DNA of 64,000 nt, taken from contig NZ_CP072113.1 of assembly GCF_017654605.1 (NCBI RefSeq), positions 2,046,001 through 2,110,000 of the forward strand, read 5' to 3'. The notes under the pieces were generated by a model. It was not told the origin of the DNA and did not search any database. It saw only the letters and a list, made by a program, of their open reading frames with translations. This stretch comes from Yimella sp. cx-51 (GTDB taxonomy: Bacteria; Actinomycetota; Actinomycetes; Actinomycetales; Dermatophilaceae). Numbering within the stretch: the first letter of the stretch is position 1; each line of letters starts with the position of its first letter. The position numbers and the translations under genes were made by a program. Below are positions 24,513 through 34,445 of this stretch, piece by piece.

Positions 24513-27500
24513 GCTGCTCCTCCCGCGTCGACCTTCTTCAGCGCGACGCTTGCCTGCAGTCCGTCGGACAGCGTCATCGCCGTCCCTCCGGGCAACGTCT
24601 GGTCGCCGCCGGCCGCTCCCAACTGGACGGCCAACGTTTCGCCCATGATCAGACCCTGGTGTTCCAGCACCGCCTGCCACACCGGCTCGTCGCCGACGAT
24701 CGCGACGCTGATGCGGTCGCTGACATCGAGGCCGGCGTCCTTACGGGCCTGCTGCACACCACGGATGACGTCGCGGGCGATGCCCTCGGAGCGCAGCGTG
24801 TCGGTGACCTCGGTGTCGAGGACGACGAAGCCACCACCGGGCAGCATCGCCGGCGCACGCGACCCCTGGACGTCCTGGGAGACAACAGTTTCCAGCGCAT
24901 ACTCGCCGTCGTGCAGCTCGAGGCCGCCGCTGACGACGGTGCCTTCGTCGCTCACGTTCCAGTCGCCGCTCTTGCTGCCCTTGATCGCCAGCTGCACCTG
25001 CTTGCCCAGGCGCGGACCAGCCGCACGGGCGTTGACCGTCAGCCGTTGCGTCAGCCCGAAGTCCTCCTGCGAGGCCGTCGCCAGATCAACCAGGTCGACC
25101 TTCTTGACGTTGACCTCATCGGCGATCAGGTCGGAGAACTTCGCCACCGTCGCCGCATCGTTCACCACGACCGTCAGGTTGGCCAACGGCAGACGCACCC
25201 GGAGGTTCTCGACCTTGCGCAGGCTGGAGGTCGTCGAGCAGACCGTACGCACCTGGTCCATCGCCCGCACCAGTGAGTCGTCCGACGGCAGATCGGCGGC
25301 GACCGGCCAGTCGGTCAGGTGCACCGACCGGCCACCGGTCAGTCCGCGCCAGACCTCCTCAGCGGTGAACGGCAGCAGGGGCGCTGCCACGCGGGTGAGG
25401 GTTTCGAGCACGGTGTAGAGCGTGTCGAAGGCCGCTGCGTCGGCGTCCTTGCCCACCGACCAGAAACGGTCGCGGGAACGTCGGATGTACCAGTTGGTGA
25501 GCACGTCGGCGAAGGCGGCGATGGTGTCGCACGCACCGGCGACGTCGTACTCCTGCAACTGGTCACCGACCGTGGTCACCAGCTCGCGGGTCTTGGCCAG
25601 CAAGTAGCGGTCGAGGACGTTCGTGGACGCGGTCGACCACTTCGCCTCGTACCCAGCCGCGTTGGCGTAGAGACTGAAGAAGTACCAGCTGCTCCACAGC
25701 GGCAACATCACTTGGCGGACGCCACCACGGATGCCTTCCTCGGAGACGATCAGGTTGCCGCCGCGCAGGATCGGGCTCGACATGAGGAACCACCGCATGG
25801 CATCGGCGCCGTCACGGTCGAAGACCTCGTTGACGTCGGGATAGTTGCGCAGCGACTTGCTCATCTTCTGCCCGTCGCTGCCCAACACGATGCCGTGGCA
25901 GATGACGTTCTCGAAGGCGGGGCGGTCGAAGAGCGCGCCGGCCAGCACGTGCAGGGTGTAGAACCAGCCGCGCGTCTGACCGATGTATTCGACGATGAAA
26001 TCGGCCGGGTAGTGGTGCTCGAACCAGTCGGCGTTCTCGAACGGGTAGTGCACCTGGCCATAGGGCATCGAGCCGGAGTCGAACCACACGTCCAGCACGT
26101 CCTCGACGCGCCGCATGGTCGACTGACCCGTGGGGTCGTCCGGGTTGGGACGGGTGAGCTCGTCGATGAAGGGCCGGTGCAGGTCGGGCTCGCCGTCGGC
26201 ATTGAGCGGCAGCCGGCCGAAATCAGCTTCCAGTTCGGCGAACGAACCGTAGACGTCGACCCGCGGGTATTCCGGGTTGTCCGATTTCCACACCGGAATC
26301 GGGCTGCCCCAGAAGCGATTACGCGAGATCGACCAGTCGCGCGCGTTGGCCAACCACTTGCCGAACTGGCCGTCCTTGACATTGGCCGGCACCCAGTTGA
26401 TCTGCTGGTTGTTGGCCAGCAACTGCTCCTTGATGGAGGTCACCGAGACGAACCACGAAGACACCGCCATGTAGATCAGCGGCTTACGGCAGCGCCAGCA
26501 GTGCGGGTAGCTGTGGTCGTAGGTCTCACGGCGCAGCAGCACCGTGCCCGCACTGACGCTCCCCTGCTCGCCCTCGCCGCGGGTGGCCGCCTTGAGGTGG
26601 TCGATGATGTGCGGGTTGGCGTCGAAGACCTGCATGCCTTCGTACTCATCCACCGGGTGGGTGAAGGCGCCGTTCGGGCCCACCGGGATGACCGGCTTCA
26701 TGCCCTCCCGGTCGGTGATGCGCATGTCGTCCTCACCGAAAGCGCCGGCGCTGTGCACCAGCCCGGTGCCGTCGGTGGTGGTGACGAAGTCGGCCTCGAC
26801 CACGCGGAAGGCGTTCTCGTGGTCGGCGTAGTAGTTGAACGGCGGGGTGTAGTGGCGGCCGATGAAGTCCTTGCCCTTGAGCCGCTGCACCACCTTGCCG
26901 GCACAGTCGGCCTTGGCATCGCCGAAGAGCTCCTTGGCGTACGAGGGCACACGTGCCTCGGCGAGGAGGTACTTCTCGGTCGTGCCGGTGAAGTCGGACT
27001 CCACAACAACGTAGTCGATCTCGGGGTCGACCATGATCGCGAGGTTGGACGGCAGCGTCCACGGCGTGGTGGTCCAGATGAGCGCGAGTTCGCCTGTCTC
27101 CAAACGCAATCCGACGGTGACTGCGGGGTCTTGGCGCATCTGGTAGACGTCGTCGTCCATGCGCAGTTCGTGGTTGGACAGCGGCGTCTCGTCGTTCCAG
27201 CAGTACGGCAGCACCCGGAAGCCCTCGTAGGCCAGACCCTTGTCGTGCAGCTGCTTGAAGACCCAGAGCACCGACTCCATGAAGCTGGGGTTGAGCGTCT
27301 TGTAGTCGTTCTCGAAGTCGACCCAGCGACCCATGCGGTTGACGTACTCCTCCCATTCGTCGGTGTACTTCAGCACCGACGAGCGGGCGGCGGCGTTGAA
27401 CTTCTCCACGCCCATGTCGAGGATCTCGTCCTTGGTCTTCAGCCCGAGCTGGCGCATCGCCTCGAGCTCGGCGGGCAGACCGTGGGTGTCCCATCCGAAG

Positions 27501-27799
27501 CGGCGTTCGACCTTCTTGCCCAGCATCGTCTGGAAGCGCGGGATGACGTCCTTGGCATAACCGGTGAGCAGGTGTCCGTAGTGCGGCAGGCCGTTGGCGA
27601 ACGGCGGGCCGTCGTAGAAGACGAACTCGTTCTCACCGTTGAGTCCGGCGTCGCGCTGCGCGACAGACGCGCGGAACGTGCCGTCCTCATTCCAGTAGCG
27701 CAGCACCGCCTGCTCGATCGCCGGGAAGTTGGGGCTGGCCGGGACGCCCGCCGACGGACAGTCGGCGGGTGCGGTAAATGCAACCTTGGGGTAGGTCAT
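24509..27799 (-). CDS. ileS: Isoleucyl-tRNA synthetase (long, type 2-like)
   Basis: Class Ia aminoacyl-tRNA synthetase of 1096 residues. HIGH-like signature [30 protein letters not shown]; a CP1 editing domain in the middle; KMSKS loop as [13 protein letters not shown]; then the anticodon-binding and C-terminal domains. The [20 protein letters not shown] block and the length point to the eukaryote-like IleRS clade, which is often naturally less sensitive to mupirocin. That trait is known for the clade, not shown here. The ATG at 27799 sits behind AAGGAAG. Controlled by the T-box leader just upstream. Confidence 0.96.
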   Translation of the reverse strand: MTYPKVAFTAPADCPSAGVPASPNFPAIEQAVLRYWNEDGTFRASVAQRDAGLNGENEFVFYDGPPFANGLPHYGHLLTGYAKDVIPRFQTMLGKKVERRFGWDTHGLPAELEAMRQLGLKTKDEILDMGVEKFNAAARSSVLKYTDEWEEYVNRMGRWVDFENDYKTLNPSFMESVLWVFKQLHDKGLAYEGFRVLPYCWNDETPLSNHELRMDDDVYQMRQDPAVTVGLRLETGELALIWTTTPWTLPSNLAIMVDPEIDYVVVESDFTGTTEKYLLAEARVPSYAKELFGDAKADCAGKVVQRLKGKDFIGRHYTPPFNYYADHENAFRVVEADFVTTTDGTGLVHSAGAFGEDDMRITDREGMKPVIPVGPNGAFTHPVDEYEGMQVFDANPHIIDHLKAATRGEGEQGSVSAGTVLLRRETYDHSYPHCWRCRKPLIYMAVSSWFVSVTSIKEQLLANNQQINWVPANVKDGQFGKWLANARDWSISRNRFWGSPIPVWKSDNPEYPRVDVYGSFAELEADFGRLPLNADGEPDLHRPFIDELTRPNPDDPTGQSTMRRVEDVLDVWFDSGSMPYGQVHYPFENADWFEHHYPADFIVEYIGQTRGWFYTLHVLAGALFDRPAFENVICHGIVLGSDGQKMSKSLRNYPDVNEVFDRDGADAMRWFLMSSPILRGGNLIVSEEGIRGGVRQVMLPLWSSWYFFSLYANAAGYEAKWSTASTNVLDRYLLAKTRELVTTVGDQLQEYDVAGACDTIAAFADVLTNWYIRRSRDRFWSVGKDADAAAFDTLYTVLETLTRVAAPLLPFTAEEVWRGLTGGRSVHLTDWPVAADLPSDDSLVRAMDQVRTVCSTTSSLRKVENLRVRLPLANLTVVVNDAATVAKFSDLIADEVNVKKVDLVDLATASQEDFGLTQRLTVNARAAGPRLGKQVQLAIKGSKSGDWNVSDEGTVVSGGLELHDGEYALETVVSQDVQGSRAPAMLPGGGFVVLDTEVTDTLRSEGIARDVIRGVQQARKDAGLDVSDRISVAIVGDEPVWQAVLEHQGLIMGETLAVQLGAAGGDQTLPGGTAMTLSDGLQASVALKKVDAGGAA

Positions 27800-28036
27800 G
27801 GCGGGCGGTCTTCCTTCAGCGTCGGGCGTACATCGTCCTGCTCGAGGACGACGACACCGGATCGTCTCGACCCGGTGGCCCCGCGGTACCACCCCGCTTG
27901 CCGTCACGCCCTTTGAGAGGAATGGCGGCCACTTGTTCGTGAGCTGTGACGGGCTCGTCCCGTCCGGTTCTACTGGGAGCAGGAGCCCTGTTCTTCCGGA
28001 AGCTCGCCGCTGATGACGGCTCAGACGCTTATGAGC
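27800..28036 (-). promoter_or_regulatory. T-box leader of ileS (AUC specifier)
   Basis: The minus strand carries the T-box antiterminator/antisequestrator bulge GGGGTGGTACCGCGGGG (27895-27879). A short Stem I hairpin upstream, GCCGTCATCAGCGGC (about 28020-28006), displays ATC (28014-28012), an isoleucine codon, as specifier. The compact Stem I fits the ultrashort, translationally acting T-boxes described for actinobacterial ileS genes. Downstream, CGTCCT and AGGACG (27853-27837) can form a hairpin ahead of the ribosome binding site. Uncharged tRNA-Ile would open translation. Confidence 0.88.
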
Positions 28037-28040
28037 AATG

Positions 28041-28071
28041 AGTCTACGCGCCTGCGTGCGGTCGGCTCCAA
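28041..28071 (-). promoter_or_regulatory. Possible ileS promoter
   Basis: On the minus strand TTGGAG (28071-28066) and TAGACT (28046-28041) are separated by 19 bases. They lie just upstream of the T-box leader and directly downstream of the preceding gene's stop. A transcript from here would begin near 28034 and contain the whole T-box. Spacing is slightly long, so this is tentative. Confidence 0.35.
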
Positions 28072-28653
28072 TCAGCCGCGCTGTGCAGCCGTGCCCTCGT
28101 GGATCTCGACGAGCTTCGCGACGCCGTCGGCCTTGTCGAGGGAGTCGGGGCCGACGGTGCCACCGAGCGACAACGGCGGGTTGAAGCAGTAGATCTCGCC
28201 CGCCTCCAAGTCGCCGAACTTGCTGCGGGCGCCGCCGCGCGGACCCTCGAGGTCGGCCAAGTGCGAGCCGGACGTGGTCAGGTGGTCGTTGAAGAAGCCG
28301 ACGACATCAGCAGCGACATACGTGTTGCTCACGAAGTGCGGGTCGAGGCATTGCACCGGGCCATCGCCCTCCACGTGGTAAACGTGGCCGAAGCTGGTGA
28401 CTGCGAACGGAATGCTGCGCACATCGCTGCCGAGCCAGCGCTGCAAGACCGGGGTCCACGCCGACGGGTCGACCAGCGCGAGACGCTGCTGGCCGTAGAA
28501 GCCCAGACCATGCGTGCTCCACAACTCCACCAGTTCGGCGGGAGCATGCTGCGCCGCATACTCCAGGAATGCAGCACTCGGCACCTGGACGTCGCCGTCC
28601 GGGGCGTAGGTGTCGACGAAACGCTGGACGACGATGGTGCCCTGATGACTCAT
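28072..28653 (-). CDS. GAD-like / DUF1851 (Tdi1-type immunity) domain protein
   Basis: The 193-residue protein opens [18 protein letters not shown]. The N-terminal GAD-like domain shows [37 protein letters not shown] and [18 protein letters not shown]. The C-terminal DUF1851 part shows [19 protein letters not shown]. Proteins of this architecture include Tdi1, the immunity protein of a type VI DNase effector, and many orphan homologues. No toxin gene adjoins it here: the neighbours are ileS (same strand) and divergent valS. An alternative ATG lies 9 bases upstream at 28662. It may be an orphan immunity or regulatory protein. Confidence 0.72.
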   Translation of the reverse strand: MSHQGTIVVQRFVDTYAPDGDVQVPSAAFLEYAAQHAPAELVELWSTHGLGFYGQQRLALVDPSAWTPVLQRWLGSDVRSIPFAVTSFGHVYHVEGDGPVQCLDPHFVSNTYVAADVVGFFNDHLTTSGSHLADLEGPRGGARSKFGDLEAGEIYCFNPPLSLGGTVGPDSLDKADGVAKLVEIHEGTAAQRG

Positions 28654-28750
28654 GCGCCACATGCTAACTGCGCACGAGCGTCGTGCGGCTGCCGCGTCCC
28701 CCGCGAAACCCGGGTGATCCGCACCCGCCCAGGATGGGAACATAGGGCTC

Positions 28751-31405
28751 ATGACTGACGCCACTGCGCTGCACCCCACGATCCCCGACAAGCCCACCGT
28801 CGACGGCTTGGAGGACAAGTGGGGCCAGGTATGGCGGGAGCAGGACACCTACGCCTTCGACCGCGACCGAGCGATGACGCTGCAGCGCGACCAGATCTTC
28901 GCGGTCGACACTCCCCCGCCGACGGCCAGCGGCGCGCTGCACCTGGGTCACGTCTTCGGTTACACCCAGGCTGACTGCCTGGCGCGCTATCACCGGATGA
29001 CTGGCAAGGAAGTTTTCTACCCGATCGGTTGGGACGACAACGGCCTGCCCACCGAACGCCGCGTGCAGAACTACTACGGCGTGCGCGGCGACGCATCCCT
29101 GTCGTACGACCCCGATTTCGTTCCCCCTTTCGAGGGCGGCGACGGCAAGTCGGCCAAGGCAGCCGATCAGCGACCGGTGGGCCGCGCCAACTTCATCGAG
29201 TTGTGCGAGAAGCTCACCGAGATCGACGAGGTCGCCTTTGAGGAGACCTTCCGCCGGTTGGGTCTCTCGATCGACTGGAACGTGCAGTACCGCACCATCG
29301 ACGACCGTTCGCGGGCCGTGGCCCAGCAGGCATTCCTGCGCAATCTCAAGCGCGGTGAGGCCTACCAGGCCGAGGCACCGGGGCTTTGGGACGTCACCTT
29401 CCAGACCGCGGTGGCCCAGGCCGAGTTGGAGGCGCGCGACTACCCGGGCGCCTTCCACAAGGTGAGCTTCCACAAGCCGGGCGGCGGCACCGTCGAGATC
29501 GAGACGACACGCCCTGAGCTCATTCCGGCCGTGGTCGCCCTCATCGCCCACCCCGACGACGAGCGCTACCAGCCGCTGTTCGGCACCACGGTGACCTCGC
29601 CGATGTTCGGCGTGGAGATCCCGGTCGTCGCGCACTCGGCAGCCGAGCCCGACAAGGGGGCCGGCATCGCGATGTGCTGCACCTTCGGCGACCTCACCGA
29701 TGTGCAGTGGTGGCGTGAACTGCAACTGCCGATCCGCTCGATCATCACCCGCAACGGACGCATCACCGGCGAGACTCCTGAGTGGATCGTCGGCGGCCCA
29801 GGCGAACAGCTCTACACCGAGCAGCTGGCGACCAAGACGGTTCACTCCGCACGCGAGGCGATCGTCGCTGCCCTGCGCGAATCGGGCGACCTCGTGGGCG
29901 AGCCGGTCAAGACCCAGCGCAAGGCCAACTTCTTCGAGAAGGGCGACAAGCCGCTTGAGATCGTCACCAGTCGGCAGTGGTACATCCGCAATGGTGGCCG
30001 CAGCGAGGACCTGCGCAATGCGCTTGTCGAACGCGGCGAGCAGATCGACTTCCACCCGGCCTTCATGCGCAGCCGGTACGCCAACTGGGTCGGCGGGCTG
30101 AACGGCGACTGGCTGATCAGTCGCCAGCGCTTCTTCGGCGTGCAGTTCCCGGTCTGGTACCGCCTGGACGAGCACGGCGAGATCCAGCACGACGACCCGC
30201 TCGTGCCCGAGGAATCCCGGCTGCCGATCGATCCCGCCAGCGACGTGCCCGACGGCTACGACGAGAGCCAGCGCGATCAGCCGGGTGGATTCACCGGTGA
30301 CACCGACATCATGGACACCTGGGCCACCTCGTCCCTGTCGCCTCAGATCGCCTCGGGTTGGCCGGTTGCCAGCGACCCGTTGGGCAAGAACGACGAAGAG
30401 CTCTTCGCCAAGATCTTCCCGATGGACATGCGTCCGCAGGGGCACGACATCATCCGCACCTGGCTGTTCGCCACGGTCGTGCGCGCCCACTTCGAGCACG
30501 ACAGCGTGCCGTGGACCGATGCCTCCATCAACGGGTGGATCCTCGACCCCGACCGCAAGAAGATGAGCAAGAGCAAGGGCAACGCCACCACGCCCATCGA
30601 CATGCTGGAGCAGAACGGCACGGACGCCGTGCGCTATTGGGCGGCCATCGCGCGCCCCGGCACCGACACCGTCGATGATCCGCAGCAGATCAAGATCGGT
30701 CGCCGCCTTGCGATGAAGCTGCTCAACGCCTCGAAGTTCGCGCTGACGATGGGCGACGAGAGCTCGCCGGTCGGTGGCGTCGAGGCGATCACCGACCCGC
30801 TCGACCGCTCGATGATCGCCGGTCTCGCGCAGGTCGTCGAGCAGGCCACCCGTGCCTACGAGGCCTGGGACTACGCCCGCGCGCTCGATGTCACCGAGTC
30901 GTTCTTCTGGACCTTCTGCGACGACTACATCGAGCTGGTCAAGGACCGCGCCTACGGCGGACGCGATGTGCCGGTCGCTCCGGAAGCCGCAGCGTCGGCG
31001 CGTGCTGCCCTGCGGCTGGCGCTGGACGTCCAACTGCGACTGCTCGCACCGGTGCTGTGCTACGCGGCCGAGGAAGTGTGGTCGTGGTTCAAGCAGGGCT
31101 CAGTGCACAAGGCTGCGTGGCCGACCGTGGCAGAAGTCGCCGGTGCTGCCGGCGACCCGAGCGTGCTCGATGCCGTCGGAGCTGCGCTGGCCGGTGTGCG
31201 CAAGGCCAAGTCGGACGCCAAGCTCGGCATGCGTGCCGAGGTGTCGTCTGTGACGTTCGCCGGACCCCAGCAGGTGATCGACGCGGTCAAAGCCGGCGAG
31301 GCCGATCTGCGTGCAGCCGGCAAGGTCACCGGCCTGAGCTACGCCGACGCCGAGAGCTTCGAGGTGCGGGATGCTGAGCTGATCCCGCCGCCGCCGAAGA
31401 ACTGA
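28751..31405 (+). CDS. valS: Valyl-tRNA synthetase
   Basis: Class Ia synthetase of 884 residues. Signature PPPTASGALHLGHVFGYTQ, IGWDDNGLPTERRVQNYYGV, a CP1 editing domain, and the KMSKS loop in DRKKMSKSKGNATTPIDM. The end carries only a short helical tail (VLDAVGAALAGVRKAKSDAK onward) in place of the long coiled coil of some ValRS. The ATG at 28751 follows a short gap from the divergent immunity-type gene, and no T-box is seen ahead of it, unlike ileS. A strong hairpin ends the transcript at 31419-31461. Confidence 0.96.
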   Translation: MTDATALHPTIPDKPTVDGLEDKWGQVWREQDTYAFDRDRAMTLQRDQIFAVDTPPPTASGALHLGHVFGYTQADCLARYHRMTGKEVFYPIGWDDNGLPTERRVQNYYGVRGDASLSYDPDFVPPFEGGDGKSAKAADQRPVGRANFIELCEKLTEIDEVAFEETFRRLGLSIDWNVQYRTIDDRSRAVAQQAFLRNLKRGEAYQAEAPGLWDVTFQTAVAQAELEARDYPGAFHKVSFHKPGGGTVEIETTRPELIPAVVALIAHPDDERYQPLFGTTVTSPMFGVEIPVVAHSAAEPDKGAGIAMCCTFGDLTDVQWWRELQLPIRSIITRNGRITGETPEWIVGGPGEQLYTEQLATKTVHSAREAIVAALRESGDLVGEPVKTQRKANFFEKGDKPLEIVTSRQWYIRNGGRSEDLRNALVERGEQIDFHPAFMRSRYANWVGGLNGDWLISRQRFFGVQFPVWYRLDEHGEIQHDDPLVPEESRLPIDPASDVPDGYDESQRDQPGGFTGDTDIMDTWATSSLSPQIASGWPVASDPLGKNDEELFAKIFPMDMRPQGHDIIRTWLFATVVRAHFEHDSVPWTDASINGWILDPDRKKMSKSKGNATTPIDMLEQNGTDAVRYWAAIARPGTDTVDDPQQIKIGRRLAMKLLNASKFALTMGDESSPVGGVEAITDPLDRSMIAGLAQVVEQATRAYEAWDYARALDVTESFFWTFCDDYIELVKDRAYGGRDVPVAPEAAASARAALRLALDVQLRLLAPVLCYAAEEVWSWFKQGSVHKAAWPTVAEVAGAAGDPSVLDAVGAALAGVRKAKSDAKLGMRAEVSSVTFAGPQQVIDAVKAGEADLRAAGKVTGLSYADAESFEVRDAELIPPPPKN

Positions 31406-31418
31406 GACACGCCAGACG

Positions 31419-31461
31419 AAACGAATCTGCCTGAGCCGTTGCGGCTCAGGCAGATTCGTTT
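31419..31461. terminator. Bidirectional terminator between convergent valS and clpX
   Basis: Perfect 19-base arms (31419-31437 and 31443-31461; left arm aaacgaatctgcctgagcc) with a 5-base loop. Reading either way the stem ends in a T-rich run (TTCGTTTGTATTG on plus, TTCGTTTCGTC on minus). It lies between the valS stop and the clpX stop. Confidence 0.85.
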
Positions 31462-31468
31462 GTATTGA

Positions 31469-32746
31469 TTAAGCGCTCTCCTTGCGAGGGCTGCGCTTAC
31501 GCGTCGGCTCCCTCTTCACGATGGTCGGCAGGACGTTGTCGAGCACGACTTCGCGGGTGACCACGACACGGGCGATGTCGTCGTCACTCGGGACGTCGAA
31601 CATCACCGGCAGCAGCACTTCTTCCATGATTGCGCGCAGACCACGAGCACCGGTGCCGCGCAGGGTGGCCTGGTCGGCGATCGCGTCGACGGCGTCGGGA
31701 GTGAACTCCAATTCGACCCCGTCGATCTCGAACATCTTCTGGTACTGCTTGACCAGCGCGTTGCGGGGCTCGGTGAGGATCGAGACCAACCCGGCGCGGT
31801 CGATGGGCTCGACCGTGGTGATCACCGGCAGACGACCGATGAACTCCGGGATGAGCCCGAACTTCATGAGGTCTTCGGGCAGCACCTCGGCGAAACTGCT
31901 CATGGGGTCGCTGGCCTGCCGCAGTTCCGAGCCGAAGCCGAGGCCCTGCCGACCCGAGCGGGCCTCGATGATCTTCTCCAGACCGGCGAAGGCACCACCG
32001 ACGATGAACAACACGTTGGTGGTGTCGATCTGGATGAACTCCTGGTGCGGGTGCTTGCGGCCACCCTGCGGCGGGACGGACGCACTGGTGCCCTCGAGGA
32101 TCTTCAGCAGCGCCTGCTGCACGCCCTCACCGGACACGTCACGGGTGATCGAGGGGTTTTCGCTCTTGCGGGCGACCTTGTCGATCTCGTCGATGTAGAT
32201 GATGCCGGTCTCGGCCTTCTTGACGTCGAAATCGGCGGCCTGGATGAGCTTGAGCAGGATGTTCTCGACGTCCTCGCCGACGTAACCGGCTTCGGTGAGC
32301 GCGGTGGCGTCGGCAATCGCGAAGGGCACGTTGAGCATGCGCGCGAGCGTCTGGGCAAGGTAGGTCTTGCCGCAACCGGTCGGGCCGATCATCAGGATGT
32401 TCGACTTGGCGATCTCGACGCCGTCGGCGTCCTTCTTGGGCGCCTGTTCAGCGGCCTGGATGCGCTTGTAGTGGTTGTAGACGGCGACGGCCAGCGATCG
32501 CTTCGCGGGTGTCTGGCCGATGACGTACTGCTCGAGGAACTCGAAGATCTCGCGCGGCTTGGGCAGCTTCTCCAGCCCCAGCTCACTGGTCTCGGCGAGC
32601 TCTTCCTCGATGATCTCGTTGCACAGATCGATGCACTCGTCGCAGATGTAGACCCCTGGGCCGGCGATGAGCTTCTTGACCTGCTTCTGACTCTTTCCGC
32701 AGAACGAGCACTTCAGCAGATCGCTGCTCTCTCCCATACGTGCCAC
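31469..32746 (-). CDS. clpX: ATP-dependent Clp protease ATP-binding subunit ClpX
   Basis: AAA+ unfoldase of 425 residues feeding ClpP1P2. N-terminal zinc-binding domain with CSFCGK and [11 protein letters not shown]; Walker [17 protein letters not shown]; Walker [15 protein letters not shown]; the ClpP-docking IGF-like loop lies in the [12 protein letters not shown] region; sensor and arginine-finger segments near [11 protein letters not shown] and [13 protein letters not shown]. The GTG at 32746 ([13 protein letters not shown]), with GAAGGG upstream, is preferred over an N-terminal extension in the same frame. The gene is separated from clpP1P2 by a hairpin, so it likely has its own promoter. 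Confidence 0.96.
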   Translation of the reverse strand: MARMGESSDLLKCSFCGKSQKQVKKLIAGPGVYICDECIDLCNEIIEEELAETSELGLEKLPKPREIFEFLEQYVIGQTPAKRSLAVAVYNHYKRIQAAEQAPKKDADGVEIAKSNILMIGPTGCGKTYLAQTLARMLNVPFAIADATALTEAGYVGEDVENILLKLIQAADFDVKKAETGIIYIDEIDKVARKSENPSITRDVSGEGVQQALLKILEGTSASVPPQGGRKHPHQEFIQIDTTNVLFIVGGAFAGLEKIIEARSGRQGLGFGSELRQASDPMSSFAEVLPEDLMKFGLIPEFIGRLPVITTVEPIDRAGLVSILTEPRNALVKQYQKMFEIDGVELEFTPDAVDAIADQATLRGTGARGLRAIMEEVLLPVMFDVPSDDDIARVVVTREVVLDNVLPTIVKREPTRKRSPRKESA

Positions 32747-32888
32747 GTGTGAACCCTTCTCCCTGCTCGAGCGTGCGACCTGGTCGACGTTACCCCCGAC
32801 GTACGACATCCTCGCTCATTGAACCGCGGTGTGCCTCCTTGAGTCACCCGTGTTCGCCGCCAGCGCAATTGTCGATGCGGATCCGACA

Positions 32889-32932
32889 CAAGAACAGACT
32901 CCCAGCGGCTCGCCGCTGGGAGTCTGTTCTTG
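32889..32932 (-). terminator. Terminator after clpP2
   Basis: A perfect 20-base stem (32889-32908 with 32913-32932, right arm ccgctgggagtctgttcttg) and a 4-base loop lies 18 bases past the clpP2 stop, in the 203-base gap before clpX. It would separate clpP1P2 from clpX transcription. Confidence 0.8.
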
Positions 32933-32949
32933 GTGACTATTAGTGCTGA

Positions 32950-33642
32950 TCAGCTTTGCTGACTCGCCTTGCGCGATGCAAGCACCTCATCGATCAGGCC
33001 GTACTCCTGTGCCTGGGCAGCGGTGAGGATCTTGTCGCGCTCGATGTCCTTGGCCACCTGCTCCTTGGAGCGGCCGGTGTGGCTGGCGATGGTGTCTTCC
33101 AGCCAGTCACGCATCCGGAAGATCTCGTTGGCGGTGATCTCCAGGTCGGAGGCGGTGCCGCCCGAGCCTTCCATCGCCGGCTGGTGGATCAGGATGCGTG
33201 CGTTGGGCAGGGCGAACCGCTTGCCCGGTGCGCCGGCACCGAGGATCACTGCAGCAGCGGAGGCGGCCTGGCCGATCACGAAGGTCTGCACATCGGGCTG
33301 GATGTACTGCATCGTGTCGTAGATCGCGGTCAACGCGGTGAAGGATCCACCGGGGCTGTTGATGTACATGAGGATGTCGCGGTCGGGGTCTTGGCTCTCC
33401 AACACGATCAGCTGCGCGATCACGTCGTCGGCCGAAGCGTCGTCCACCTGCACGCCGAGGAAGATGATGCGGTCCTCGAAGAGCTTGTTGTAGGGGTCGC
33501 TGCGCTTCATGCCGTAGGAGGTGCGCTCCTCGAACTGCGGCAGGATGTAGCGGCTGCTCGGCGGCACGTGGAGACCGCGGCCGACTTCAGCGGGGTTGTT
33601 CGAATTCATCTGTGCTCCAAGCGGGTTCATCGGGTACGTCAT
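32950..33642 (-). CDS. clpP2: ATP-dependent Clp protease proteolytic subunit ClpP2
   Basis: The 230-residue serine peptidase subunit has catalytic Ser in [20 protein letters not shown] and His in [13 protein letters not shown], plus the handle-domain start [12 protein letters not shown]-like segment [20 protein letters not shown] and [19 protein letters not shown]. In actinobacteria ClpP1 and ClpP2 form a mixed tetradecamer. The ATG at 33642 overlaps the clpP1 stop (ATGA). The N-terminal extension (about 30 residues before [14 protein letters not shown]) is removed autocatalytically in homologues, or a later ATG may start translation. Confidence 0.95.
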   Translation of the reverse strand: MTYPMNPLGAQMNSNNPAEVGRGLHVPPSSRYILPQFEERTSYGMKRSDPYNKLFEDRIIFLGVQVDDASADDVIAQLIVLESQDPDRDILMYINSPGGSFTALTAIYDTMQYIQPDVQTFVIGQAASAAAVILGAGAPGKRFALPNARILIHQPAMEGSGGTASDLEITANEIFRMRDWLEDTIASHTGRSKEQVAKDIERDKILTAAQAQEYGLIDEVLASRKASQQS

Positions 33643-34256
33643 GCCTTCACATCGCCGGGAGCGTCAGTGGAACGCTCGAAGACGTGGTCGACGAAGCCGT
33701 ACTCCTTGGCTTCCTTGGCGGTGAACCAGCGGTCGCGGTCGGAGTCCCTCTCGACCTGCTCAGCGGTCTGGCCGGTGTGCTCGGCGATGAGATCAGCGAG
33801 CTCCTTCTTCATGCCCAGGAGCAACTCGGCCTGGGTGCGGATGTCGGAGGCGGTGCCGCCGATACCGCCCGAAGGCTGGTGCATCATGATGCGCGCGTGC
33901 GGGGTGGCGTAACGCTTGCCCTTGGCTCCGGCGGACAACAGGAACTGTCCCATCGAGGCGGCCAGGCCCATCGCGACGGTCGCGACATCGTTGGGGATCC
34001 AGTTCATCGTGTCGTAGATCGCCATGCCGGCCGTCACCGAACCACCGGGGCTGTTGATGTACAGCCAGATGTCCTTCTCGGGGTCTTCGGCCGCCAGCAG
34101 CAGCAGCTGGGCGCAGATCGCGTTCGCGTTGTCATCGCGCACGTCCGAACCCAGGAAGATGATGCGTTCCTTGAGCAGGCGGTTGTAGATCTGATCGTCG
34201 AGGCCGGCCACCGGCTGAGTGGCCATGCCGACCGGCGCGTTGCTGCGCTCCGTCAT
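33639..34256 (-). CDS. clpP1: ATP-dependent Clp protease proteolytic subunit ClpP1
   Basis: The 205-residue ClpP paralogue begins [20 protein letters not shown]. It has [40 protein letters not shown], catalytic Ser in [15 protein letters not shown] and His in [15 protein letters not shown]. The ATG at 34256 was chosen because upstream in-frame codons give no family sequence. It overlaps clpP2 by 4 bases, so the two subunits are co-translated. About 140 bases, including the tig terminator, lie between the trigger-factor end and this neighbourhood. Confidence 0.95.
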   Translation of the reverse strand: MTERSNAPVGMATQPVAGLDDQIYNRLLKERIIFLGSDVRDDNANAICAQLLLLAAEDPEKDIWLYINSPGGSVTAGMAIYDTMNWIPNDVATVAMGLAASMGQFLLSAGAKGKRYATPHARIMMHQPSGGIGGTASDIRTQAELLLGMKKELADLIAEHTGQTAEQVERDSDRDRWFTAKEAKEYGFVDHVFERSTDAPGDVKA

Positions 34257-34393
34257 CGTGACTCCATCTGTCGTTCTCTTCGCGGACCTGATGTCTGCTT
34301 CCACTGGACCCTAACGCCCGGCCCGCCCGGTTAAGTCCCGACTCCGGAGCTTGTTCGCCGTGGGCGTACAAGCCTGGCCGGGACAGTACGCAG

Positions 34394-34427
34394 CGAGGGC
34401 GCCCGAGCATCGGCTCGGGCGCCCTCG
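34394..34427 (-). terminator. Terminator after tig
   Basis: Perfect 15-base GC-rich arms (cgagggcgcccgagc, 34394-34408, with 34413-34427) and a 4-base loop. It lies 18 bases beyond the trigger-factor stop. No long T-run follows, as is common for actinobacterial terminators. Confidence 0.75.
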
Positions 34428-34445
34428 ATCAGCGTGTGCGCAGGC

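Noticed and set aside
28654-28750. T-box or other leader ahead of valS
   Set aside because: The 97-base gap has no GGTGGTACCGCG-type motif and no convincing specifier hairpin.
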